DNA of 13,289 nt from NCBI GenBank assembly GCA_016928125.1, contig JAFGLK010000026.1, positions 1 through 13,289 of the forward strand, given 5' to 3'. The translations under genes and the position numbers were made by a program. This stretch comes from Anaerolineae bacterium (GTDB taxonomy: Bacteria > Chloroflexota > Anaerolineae > UBA1429). Shown one piece after another: positions 1 to 6,678 of this stretch. Every line of letters starts with the position of its first letter. Position 1 is the stretch's first letter. The notes under the pieces were generated by a model. The model was not told where the DNA came from, ran no database searches, and was given only the letters and a program-made list of their open reading frames with translations.

Positions 1-62
1 AGCGGCACACGATCCGGGTGGCCAAAGAGCAGGGCCTCCAAGTACCTCTCTCTGGGCTGCAA
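1..62 (-). CDS. Uroporphyrinogen decarboxylase-like protein, N-terminal fragment (runs off the left edge)
   Basis: Only the first 20 codons are in the window. The reading begins at a TTG at 62-60. The Shine-Dalgarno AGGAGG (complement of 71-76) sits 8 nt upstream. The peptide reads (M)QPRERYLEALLFGHPDRVP, which closely resembles the N-terminus shared by the UroD/MtaA superfamily (typically xPRERVLAALxxxxPDRVP). These TIM-barrel proteins include uroporphyrinogen decarboxylase and cobalamin-dependent methyltransferases. The RERxLxALxxGxxPDRVP form is more typical of the methyltransferase-like branch than of HemE. That last point is from family knowledge and cannot be settled from 20 residues. 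The gene lies 80 nt downstream of the DprA relative on the same strand and may be co-transcribed with it. Confidence 0.6.
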   Translation of the reverse strand, partial: MQPRERYLEALLFGHPDRVP

Positions 63-142
63 ACCACGCTCCTCCTGGGTGTTTCTGGGACGAGTCTTGT
101 CAGGCACAAGACGCCATCTTGGGGTACTGGCGGCCTGACCGC

Positions 143-1210
143 TCATGTAGCTTCGCTATCGGCCTGCATCGCACGCAGGCGCCTGGCCAGAGCTTCAGGG
201 ACTGTACCGCCCCGGGTCAGCACGTCCAGCGCCTCTTGCGGGCTATCAAATGGGGGGAGTTCCACCTCGCTAAGCGAGGTCGCATGTGGCTCGAGAGGCA
301 CATCGGCTTCGCCCGCGCCGAACAACCGAGCGATCTGCTGGACAGCCGAGTGGGCGTCGTCGAATGGCATCGCTCCGGCCTCTAGCCAACGCCTGGATGC
401 CTCCACGTCGCGCCCACTCGAGATGAGCGTGACGCCGCCCCAGGCGCGGAACTCGCTCAACCAGGCCCACTCTGGGGGGCCAGGCTCAACCAGCGCCAAG
501 GATGCGGAGAGCGCCGCCAGCAAGGGCAACCGCGCGTCAGCCAACCGCTCCGCATAGGGCTCCTCAAGCGCGTACGGACTCAGGATCAGCATGCGCCCCT
601 GGTCCACAGAAGGCTTGAGCCTGCCGAGCGCGGGCTGGAACGGCTCGAATCCCAGCGGCAAGACGATGAGCGCCTGTCCCTGCGAGCCCACCGCCTGGTC
701 CACGGCCAGGCGATCGACGCCCCGCGCATAGCCGCCCACCAGATGATGGCCATCGCCGACTAGACGTCCGACCAGATCGCGCACCAACGCCTCGGCCTCC
801 TGCGTCGGTGCGCCCGAACCCAACACGGCGATGCCCGGCTGAGTGGCGATGGCCAGATCGCCGGCATAGAAGAAAAAGTAGGGTACTTGGTCTTCGGGGA
901 TCCGTTCCAGGAGCATCTCAGGGTAGGCCACCTCTGCCCGAGTGACGAGGCCCACCCCCCGTTGGGACCACAGGCGCAACGTGCTCTCGGTGGCGGCGAC
1001 GTCCTGCGCAATGGCCGAGACTCGCTTGGCGTCCGCCTGTTCCAGCGCGAGCTGTTCCTGCATCTCCTGCGGCGTCAGATCCCATAGAGAGAGAAGCGGC
1101 CTGGCCTCCTCCACCGACCAATGACGGATCACCGTCTTGGCCGTCCTGCGTGGCAGAGACGAATCAGAGAGCAGCCTAAGCCAGGCGGCTCGCTCGGCGA
1201 GTGTACTCAC
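143..1210 (-). CDS. Divergent DprA/Smf-related Rossmann-fold protein
   Basis: The protein is 355 aa from a GTG start. That start has AGGGGA 6 nt upstream (complement of 1217-1222) and lies about 33 nt inside the transcript predicted from the promoter at 1250-1277. An upstream TTG at 1234 would lie only about 9 nt from the transcript start and is less likely. Residues 96-200 show the DprA layout: YPEML (96-100), a P-x3-YAGDL segment, IAVLGSGAPT (127-136; the family has VGxRxxT), GGYARGVDRLAV (159-170; family SGxAxGIDxxAH), then IVLPLGFEPF. DprA loads RecA onto incoming single-stranded DNA during transformation. Here the His of AxGIDxxAH is Val, the FPxRNR loop is degenerate (ERLADARLPLLAALS, 221-235), and the C-terminal 90 residues show no obvious winged helix. 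I therefore call a relative rather than an authentic DprA. Similar proteins of the nucleotide-binding Smf/LOG-like fold are possible. Confidence 0.75.
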   Translation of the reverse strand: MSTLAERAAWLRLLSDSSLPRRTAKTVIRHWSVEEARPLLSLWDLTPQEMQEQLALEQADAKRVSAIAQDVAATESTLRLWSQRGVGLVTRAEVAYPEMLLERIPEDQVPYFFFYAGDLAIATQPGIAVLGSGAPTQEAEALVRDLVGRLVGDGHHLVGGYARGVDRLAVDQAVGSQGQALIVLPLGFEPFQPALGRLKPSVDQGRMLILSPYALEEPYAERLADARLPLLAALSASLALVEPGPPEWAWLSEFRAWGGVTLISSGRDVEASRRWLEAGAMPFDDAHSAVQQIARLFGAGEADVPLEPHATSLSEVELPPFDSPQEALDVLTRGGTVPEALARRLRAMQADSEAT

Positions 1211-1249
1211 ACGGATTCCCCTTCCGATAGCCAACAGCTCGACACGCGG

Positions 1250-1277
1250 ATTATAGCGTCGGCAGTGCGCCTGTCAA
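1250..1277 (-). promoter_or_regulatory. Perfect-consensus sigma-70 promoter for the DprA-like gene
   Basis: On the minus strand TTGACA (complement of 1272-1277) is followed by exactly 16 nt and TATAAT (complement of 1250-1255). Both hexamers match the housekeeping-sigma consensus at every position. The expected transcript start is near 1243, leaving a leader of about 33 nt before the GTG at 1210 and covering the ribosome binding site. Confidence 0.75.
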
Positions 1278-1307
1278 CGAGCCGAGGCACCAAGCCTGCA
1301 GGAAGAC

Positions 1308-1336
1308 TTGCAACGCCGAGGTTCCCCATCTACACT
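1308..1336 (+). promoter_or_regulatory. Probable sigma-70 promoter for the coiled-coil gene
   Basis: TTGCAA (1308-1313), a 17-nt spacer and TACACT (1331-1336) form a 4/6 plus 4/6 match to the sigma-70 consensus at ideal spacing. The predicted start near 1343 gives a short leader carrying the strong Shine-Dalgarno GAGGAGG (1354-1360). It is weaker than the divergent promoter 30 bp away. The octamer GTTCCCCA (1321-1328) lies just upstream of the -10 box. Confidence 0.45.
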
Positions 1337-1365
1337 GGAGCCAAGACGAGGACGAGGAGGTAGAC

Positions 1366-3990
1366 GTGCGCTGGTGGTACGTGCCCTTCGGGCTGCTGGA
1401 TCTCTATCTCTTGGCAGCCCTGCTGCCCGCCCTCGCGGCCCAGATGACCCACTGGCTGCTGTTGCGGTCCGGGCCGTTTCTGGAGACGGAACGCCTCCAG
1501 ATGGATCGCTTGCTTCAGGATGAGCAGCGCCACGCTGGCCGTCAGCCGGCGGCCCCACGTCCCGGGCGCTATGGCGAACTGGACGCGTCAGCCACGCTGT
1601 TGTTGAGAGAGTTGCGCGAAACGCTCGAGGTGAGCGGGCAGGCCCTCTCGACTCTCGCGACCTACCGCATCCAGCCCATGCTGCTGGGCCAAGTCATGCG
1701 ACTGGGGGCCTGGCGCCCGCTGATCGCCGCCATCTCTGCGGCTCGGAAGCGACGCCAGCTGCGCGAGGGCCTGGCCCGTGGTCGTGCTCTCGTGGCGCAG
1801 TTGGATGAACTGGCACAAGAGATCGATCTGATTCCGGAACGTGCACGGGGCCTGCTTGGCGGGGTGCGAGCCGAGGCGAACAGGCTGAGCGCCCTGGGTG
1901 AAGCTGAAGTTGAGGCGGGCACACGCGGACTCGAAGATCTCATCCAGCAGCTCGCGGCTCTCTCGTTCAGAGTGGAACGCGGCCTGGACGAGCTCGGTAC
2001 GGCCTCTCTTCAGCGGCTACCGGACGTCGTGTTGGCCCTGGATGAGGGCTTGGCTGAGATCACGGTCGAGGTCGAATCGCTGGACCAGCGTCTGGCGCAG
2101 ATCACCGGTCAACGCGAGCAGGCAGAGAGCGCTGCGGCGCGGATCGAGAGCGCGGTACAGGCGGCCGGCGAGCGCTGGCGAGGCCTGCAACAGCTCGGCG
2201 CCACCGAGCCCGACATCAGCCGTGCCATCGCCGTGCTACAGGCAGGGCTGCGTGAGGCGCTGCGCCTCGGCGCGGCGCGCACACCCGAGGCCTATGCGCA
2301 GATGCTCGAGCAGCTTGCGCCCCTTGACCTGCAGCTCGCTGACCTGGAGAGCTCGCTGGCCCGGATGGGGGATCTCATCGAGCAGAGCCGCGCCGCGATA
2401 GAAGGCGATCTCCGTGCCTTGGCCGAGGCTCAACAGGCCTGTGACCGGCTGATCCAGACCGAGCCGTTGCTAGAGCCGGACTCCAGTCAGGCCCTGATCG
2501 AGGTCGCCTCCCAGGCCTATATGCAGGCTGAGCGCCTGCATGGCCTGGGCACCCGAGAGGGCTTTGAGCGCTCCCTGGAGTACTCGCGACAAGCCGGTGA
2601 GTACCTGCAGCGAGCGATCGACGAGCTAAGCCCTCTGCCGGAGGAGATCAAGGAAGCGCGCCACCTGCTTAGGGAGTTGAGCGCGCGTACGCTGGACCAC
2701 TGGCGCGGCCGCGCGGATCGCCTCAAGCACGAACTGGAGATCTACACGCGCCACTGGAATACGGGCCTCGGGGCCAGAGTCGGGACGGTCCTCTCACAGT
2801 TGGAGCAGGTCGAGGTGGATCTGGAACGGATGCCGCCCAATATCCGCTATGAGCGCCGCTTCCGCCAGTCCGAGCTCCGCGAGGGGCTCGACCTGTTGCG
2901 GCAGGCCCAGGCATCTCTAGGCAGCGTCTCAGAGGAGGTTGTGGATCTGGAAGCCGCGCTCCAAGAGATCGAGGCCAAACGCGAAGAGCTCGAAAAGGCC
3001 CTGGCCTCGCTGCAGAGCCGCACCCTCCCCGCTCTGCGACAGCTTCGCGATCGGATGTTGCCCGAACTTGCCGAGCGGCTGGATCACCTGACGGACAACC
3101 TGACCCAAGCGACACCTATGCTGGCGGAACCAGGACAGGTCGACTATGACGAGGCGCTGGGCAGTTGGCTGCCCACGTTTGCCCAGGAGCTGGAGGAGCT
3201 CCATGAAACGCACCAGCAGCACGTCCAGAACTATCGGGGCCAGCTGCATAGCGCCCGGGCTGAGCTGGAGCGGCTCTGGCGCCGCCTTCAGCGCCTCGAT
3301 CCAGAGGCTGTCCCGGCGCCGTCGGTCGATGTCCAGGCGTTGGCGGACGACTGGGCGCGCTGGCGACAGGATGCGCAGCACTGGCAGGAGAGCCCTGCCC
3401 GATTGCATGAACTGGTGGGTCAGCGCAGCAGAGCCCTGGCGGAGCTGATGGAGCAGGCCCACACTGAGATCGTCGAAGGTCGGCGAGTCCAGGAGGCTCT
3501 CGCCCGGCAATGTGACCAGCGCTTGCAGGCGCTGAACAGCAGGCGGCAGCGCATCCAGGACCAAAGGCGCGCGAGCGATTGGCCGCAATTGGACTGGGAG
3601 ACGCGCGCGGCGCGCGAAGCGTGGACCCAAGCTCTCGCTCTAGAGCGAGAGAGCCGTGCGCCCCTCAAGCTCGAGCAAGTGATTGATCAACTGCGCCGGG
3701 CACTGCAGATGATCGAGCGGGCGGAGGCGGAGTATGAGGCGATCGAAAGGCGTATGCGCACCGGACTACGCCGGCTGGATGGCGATCTGCGCTCCGTGAC
3801 AACGGCTCTGGCGCGCAGCCAGCGAGAGTTCGAGCGCCTTGAGGCGGGTGGCGCCCTGGATAGAGCGGCGGCCACGAGCACCCGTTGCGTTGAGGCCGAG
3901 CGCGCTGTCGAGCGGGCGCGCGGCGCCGCAACCTTTGAGGAGGTGCTCAGGCACCTCCGCGAGGCGGGCGATCTTCTGGCGCGCCGCTGA
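1366..3990 (+). CDS. Membrane-anchored long coiled-coil protein of unknown function
   Basis: The protein is 874 aa from a GTG start, with GAGGAGG at 1354-1360 ending 5 nt upstream. Residues 5-33 are one hydrophobic segment (WYVPFGLLDLYLLAALLPALAA...), followed by Arg34, giving an N-terminal membrane anchor or uncleaved signal. The remainder, from about residue 65, is almost entirely charged and helical: Leu/Ala heptads with very high Glu, Arg and Gln, typical of extended coiled coils. It contains short Pro-containing breaks near LDPEAVPAPS and MLAEPGQ, and only three cysteines. No ATPase or catalytic motif is visible. One TM helix plus a long antiparallel helical rod recalls EzrA-type septation regulators, but I see no specific EzrA signature and the comparison is architectural only. 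The gene has its own promoter, is divergent from the DprA relative, and its last 44 bp overlap the convergent acyltransferase gene. Confidence 0.8.
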   Translation: MRWWYVPFGLLDLYLLAALLPALAAQMTHWLLLRSGPFLETERLQMDRLLQDEQRHAGRQPAAPRPGRYGELDASATLLLRELRETLEVSGQALSTLATYRIQPMLLGQVMRLGAWRPLIAAISAARKRRQLREGLARGRALVAQLDELAQEIDLIPERARGLLGGVRAEANRLSALGEAEVEAGTRGLEDLIQQLAALSFRVERGLDELGTASLQRLPDVVLALDEGLAEITVEVESLDQRLAQITGQREQAESAAARIESAVQAAGERWRGLQQLGATEPDISRAIAVLQAGLREALRLGAARTPEAYAQMLEQLAPLDLQLADLESSLARMGDLIEQSRAAIEGDLRALAEAQQACDRLIQTEPLLEPDSSQALIEVASQAYMQAERLHGLGTREGFERSLEYSRQAGEYLQRAIDELSPLPEEIKEARHLLRELSARTLDHWRGRADRLKHELEIYTRHWNTGLGARVGTVLSQLEQVEVDLERMPPNIRYERRFRQSELREGLDLLRQAQASLGSVSEEVVDLEAALQEIEAKREELEKALASLQSRTLPALRQLRDRMLPELAERLDHLTDNLTQATPMLAEPGQVDYDEALGSWLPTFAQELEELHETHQQHVQNYRGQLHSARAELERLWRRLQRLDPEAVPAPSVDVQALADDWARWRQDAQHWQESPARLHELVGQRSRALAELMEQAHTEIVEGRRVQEALARQCDQRLQALNSRRQRIQDQRRASDWPQLDWETRAAREAWTQALALERESRAPLKLEQVIDQLRRALQMIERAEAEYEAIERRMRTGLRRLDGDLRSVTTALARSQREFERLEAGGALDRAAATSTRCVEAERAVERARGAATFEEVLRHLREAGDLLARR
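3632..3651. repeat. Perfect 20-bp palindrome inside the coiled-coil gene
   Basis: CTCTCGCTCTAGAGCGAGAG equals its own reverse complement over all 20 bases. It lies within codons for ...ALALERESR.... Arg, Glu, Leu and Ala codons of a coiled coil favour such near-symmetry, so chance is plausible. It is longer than any other perfect, loop-free palindrome I noticed in the window. Confidence 0.9.
3939..3958. repeat. 8-bp perfect hairpin spanning the tail-to-tail gene overlap
   Basis: GGAGGTGC (3939-3946) and GCACCTCC (3951-3958) are perfect inverted arms around the 4-nt loop TCAG. On the minus strand the loop holds the stop codon of the acyltransferase gene (complement of 3947-3949). No T-tract follows on either strand, so it is not a classical intrinsic terminator. 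A stable stem at the 3' end of both converging transcripts could still stabilise their ends or slow polymerase; that is inference. Confidence 0.55.
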
Positions 3991-4900
3991 GTGCATCGCC
4001 CGCGTCCACATCCTCCCAGACCGGCACCAGCATCAGCCACTGCTCCGGCTTCTGGCGGATCATGGCCTCGATGACGCTCAACACGCGGCGCACATTGTGT
4101 TCCACTTCCTGTTCACGGCGATTGCGGTCGCCGCTCGTCTCGGGCTCAAGCATCGGCGCCATCTGCATCTGGTAGACACCGTCGGGGTCCTGGATGCAGC
4201 AGGCGATCAGGATGCGCGCATTGGTCTGCATGGCCAAGCGCACGTGCCCGGTGGGCATGCGCGCCGGCGATCCGAAAAAGGGGATCAAGGGATCGGCATC
4301 GGAGATGGGGCGGTCGGCGCCGGTCATGCAGATGCCGCCAGCGCGCAAGCGCTGCGCCGCAGAGCGCAGGCTGGCGAGACTGAGGGGCGTCATGATCAGG
4401 CCCCGCTGGCTGCGGATACTGTTGAGGAAGCGCGTGCCCCGGTTCGGATTCGGCAGGCTGAGCCCCTGTATCTCGTGTCCCTGGGCGGCCATCCACTGGG
4501 CCGCCAGGTCGAAATTGCTCATGTGGGGGCCAACCAGCACGGTGCCCCGCTCATCCCGCAAGGCGCGGTCAACCGCAGCCCAGAAGTCCCAGTCCATGCG
4601 GATCGGTACCCTTCCCTTGCGGTAATCTCGCGCCGAGAAGCGAAACATGTCCACATAGGTGCATCCAGCGTGGTAGATGGCCTGCTCCGCCATACGGTCC
4701 AGCGTCTCGTCGTCCGCGTCTGGGCCCAAGACATGGGAGATGTTGGCGCGCAACGTACGGAACAGGTGATTGCGGTCCCGCGCCATCCGGCGTGCGATGC
4801 GACGTCCCAGCCTCTGGATCCAGCTCGGAGGTAGGGCCCGCGCCAAAGCGAGGCCAAGCAGGATGAAGGGCGGGCTCCCGAGGATGTCCTGGGCTTTCAT
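3947..4900 (-). CDS. Lysophospholipid acyltransferase family protein (LpxL/HtrB/PatA type)
   Basis: The protein is 317 aa from the ATG at 4900, 16 nt after the stop of the upstream CDP-alcohol transferase gene. The reading frame extends upstream through that gene, but the extension is a frame shadow. Family marks are the catalytic HX4D motif HMSNFD (H126, D131) in a VGPHMSNFDLAAQW context, a GADRPISDADPLIPFFG segment (194-210), RMPTGHVRLA (214-223) and a C-terminal PEQWLML (285-291), the block that in LpxL-like enzymes reads PEQWxW. A short hydrophobic stretch at 10-24 could bind the membrane. The family transfers fatty acyl groups to lipid A precursors (LpxL) or phosphatidylinositol mannosides (PatA). 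With a CDP-alcohol transferase immediately upstream, acylation of a phospholipid or glycolipid head group on the inner membrane face is the likely role. The exact acceptor is unknown, and no PimA-like glycosyltransferase lies in the window. Confidence 0.85.
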   Translation of the reverse strand: MKAQDILGSPPFILLGLALARALPPSWIQRLGRRIARRMARDRNHLFRTLRANISHVLGPDADDETLDRMAEQAIYHAGCTYVDMFRFSARDYRKGRVPIRMDWDFWAAVDRALRDERGTVLVGPHMSNFDLAAQWMAAQGHEIQGLSLPNPNRGTRFLNSIRSQRGLIMTPLSLASLRSAAQRLRAGGICMTGADRPISDADPLIPFFGSPARMPTGHVRLAMQTNARILIACCIQDPDGVYQMQMAPMLEPETSGDRNRREQEVEHNVRRVLSVIEAMIRQKPEQWLMLVPVWEDVDAGDALSGAPEDRPPRGGA

Positions 4901-4916
4901 GGTTCTCTGGGAGCGT

Positions 4917-5528
4917 CTAAGCTGAGCGGCGGGAATGGAGAAAGGCCTCCACCACCACGGGCACGCCTCGCACCAGGCACAACACGACCGCGATCCAACT
5001 GGTGACGTTGAACACCAGCATCGTGGTGCGCGCCGCGGGCCATGCCACCGCCCCTCGCTCGGCATAGGCGCGCAGCGCATGGGCCAATGCCAGGCCGGTA
5101 AAGGAGAGTAGCTTGACCACGCCGTAGCTGCTGCGCATCACGGGGCTACCCACCAGCCAACTGCCCAATGGCGTGCGCATCGCTTTAAAGGGAGCCTGCC
5201 CGGCGCCCACATGCATGCTGCGTAGCGAGTCGACTACGGTGCCGCGTAGCACATAGATGATCGGGATAGCCAGGGGGATGAGGCGGTAGAACGCAAAGCA
5301 GACCCACAGCACCAGCTCCACCGCGCGATCAACCATGATGTCGAGCACACTGCCCAACAAGGAGACCTCATGGCGCCGGCGAGCCACGATGCCATCCAAG
5401 GAATCCATCGCGATCAGCAGGGGGAGCAATCCGACGGTCACCAGACGCGCCGGGGGTGCATCTGCCGCCAGCAGCAGCACGATGATCAGCAGCAGGGGCA
5501 GACGCCCAAGAGTAATGAGATTAGCCAT
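4917..5528 (-). CDS. CDP-alcohol phosphatidyltransferase (PgsA/PIP-synthase-like)
   Basis: The protein is 203 aa from an ATG with GAAGGGAT (complement of 5533-5540) just upstream. The full CDP-alcohol phosphotransferase signature DxxDGxxARx8Gx3Dx3D is present: D42, D45-G46, A49-R50, G59, D63 and D67. Its four aspartates bind two metal ions and activate the alcohol. Several hydrophobic helices (about 8-22, 30-41, 70-95, 135-150, 168-187) fit the six-helix integral membrane fold, and the length is usual. The enzyme displaces CMP from CDP-diacylglycerol with an alcohol such as glycerol 3-phosphate or inositol 1-phosphate. The motif does not distinguish substrates. Pairing with an acyltransferase resembles the actinobacterial PIP-synthase/PatA order, but PGP synthase is equally possible. 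It lies 24 nt downstream of the RNase H gene. Confidence 0.9.
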   Translation of the reverse strand: MANLITLGRLPLLLIIVLLLAADAPPARLVTVGLLPLLIAMDSLDGIVARRRHEVSLLGSVLDIMVDRAVELVLWVCFAFYRLIPLAIPIIYVLRGTVVDSLRSMHVGAGQAPFKAMRTPLGSWLVGSPVMRSSYGVVKLLSFTGLALAHALRAYAERGAVAWPAARTTMLVFNVTSWIAVVLCLVRGVPVVVEAFLHSRRSA

Positions 5529-5552
5529 ATAGATCCCTTCTGATGAGGCTGC

Positions 5553-6551
5553 TTACCGATTGTGGGATGCGGCCTCCGCAGCCTCGCGCGCGGCCTGCGC
5601 GGCCTCCTGGCTGTGGGGATCATCGCTACTGGCGGGCAGAAAATGCCAGTGCACATCATGATCGCCCAGCACGTGACTAAGCTCCTCCCAGATCTCTCGA
5701 TTCATGACCGGGTTGCCATCCCGCTTGCGCCAGCCGTTCCGCTCCCAGCCGGGGAGCCATCTCGTGGCCCCGTCCAGCACGTATTTGGAGCCCGTATGAA
5801 TCGTGACCTGCGAGGGCCCCTCAAGCGCGCGCAGTCCAGCGATGACCGACCACAGCTCCATCACGTTGCTGGTCGCCAAAGGCCAATGGCCCGAGACGAC
5901 CTGCGCATCATCGTCAAGGACCAGCTTGGCGGCGTATCCGGCCGGGCCAGGGACCCCGAGGGCGCAACCGCGGGCATAGATCTCGACTTGCTGCTCTGCC
6001 CGTTGGCGGCGCCCCGAGGGCAGCGATATCTTGTCGGGCCTCTCCCTATGCTCACCGGTCGCGCCCTCCGATTGTGAGCTTCGAGCCGACTTGGCCGAGC
6101 GTCTGTCCACCAGCGACCGCCGAGCCTCGCGGGCGAGCTGGTCGGCGCGCTCGTTCTGGGGGTGTCCTTGGTGGCCCCTCAGCCACTCCCACGAAACCTC
6201 GTGCGGGGCCATCGCCTCGAGCAGCGCTTGCCACAGATCCTGGTTCTGCACGACGCCGCCGCGCGCACGTCGCCAGCCTCTGGCTCGCCAGCGGGGGAGC
6301 CACTCGGTGACGCCGCGTCGCAGATACTGGGAATCGGTGTAGAGCGTGATCTGGCAGGGACGCCGCAGCAGGCGCAGCGCCTCGACGGCCGCCGTGAGCT
6401 CCATGCGGTTGTTGGTGGTATCGGCCGCCGCGCCGCTGATCTCTTTGCGATGTGGACCCGAGATCAGGATCGCACCCCACCCCCCAGGACCGGGGTTTGG
6501 GTCGCAACCTCCATCCGTGTATATCTCTACGTGCTCCCTCGTGCTCGTCAT
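5553..6551 (-). CDS. Tandem RNase H protein: active N-terminal domain plus degenerate second domain
   Basis: The protein is 332 aa from the first ATG of the frame (6551), with AGGGAC 7 nt upstream (complement of 6559-6564). The longer frame begins at a GTG and adds residues unlike RNase H. Domain 1 (about 6-145) is a complete RNase HI: YTDGGCDPNPGPGGWGA, MELTAAV, YTDSQYL and RGHQGHPQNERADQLA. The catalytic carboxylates are D13, E51, D73 and D137, with His H127. It should nick the RNA strand of RNA-DNA hybrids. A charged linker (146-186) follows. Domain 2 (187-326) aligns to domain 1 without gaps at an offset of 181: YARG (D13 to R194), MELWSV (E232 kept), HTGSKYV (D73 to G254), SSDDPHSQEAA (H127 to S308, D137 to A318). 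Only one catalytic carboxylate remains, so domain 2 should be inactive. The TxWLPxWxxxGWR and NxxxW substrate-handling regions are conserved in both, suggesting nucleic-acid binding. The gene is 127 nt downstream of the isomerase gene. Confidence 0.92.
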   Translation of the reverse strand: MTSTREHVEIYTDGGCDPNPGPGGWGAILISGPHRKEISGAAADTTNNRMELTAAVEALRLLRRPCQITLYTDSQYLRRGVTEWLPRWRARGWRRARGGVVQNQDLWQALLEAMAPHEVSWEWLRGHQGHPQNERADQLAREARRSLVDRRSAKSARSSQSEGATGEHRERPDKISLPSGRRQRAEQQVEIYARGCALGVPGPAGYAAKLVLDDDAQVVSGHWPLATSNVMELWSVIAGLRALEGPSQVTIHTGSKYVLDGATRWLPGWERNGWRKRDGNPVMNREIWEELSHVLGDHDVHWHFLPASSDDPHSQEAAQAAREAAEAASHNR

Positions 6552-6678
6552 TCCACCTGTCCCTGGCGCAAGAGCGGTTCCACCGCCAGACTGAGCGCGA
6601 TGCCCCCGCCGACCTACGCTGCCATGACACCCGCATGCTTTGCACGCCACTCCATGTGGACGCCGCCCTGGATGGGGT
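6552..6678 (-). other. 127-nt gap between the isomerase and RNase H genes
   Basis: This is the only sizeable gap inside the five-gene minus-strand cluster. I see no terminator with a T-tract, no convincing -35/-10 pair and no structured RNA. It may be a plain spacer, or it may hold a weak promoter for the RNase H and lipid genes. Confidence 0.5.

Noticed and set aside
94..132. Two short hairpins (GTCTTGT/ACAAGAC at 94-112 and CGCCA/TGGCG at 112-132) between the DprA-like and UroD-like genes
   Set aside because: Stems of 7 and 5 bp with no following T-tract in the minus direction; too weak to call a terminator.
2929..3630. 233-codon minus-strand open frame inside the coiled-coil gene
   Set aside because: Antisense to a heptad-rich frame with a good start; Leu/Arg/Gln-rich composition is what the complement of Glu/Gln/Leu codons gives.
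3839..4834. 331-codon plus-strand open frame across the coiled-coil 3' end and opposite the acyltransferase
   Set aside because: It lies antisense to a gene with a clear HX4D acyltransferase motif, has no family-like sequence or ribosome binding site, and is explained by GC-rich codon use.
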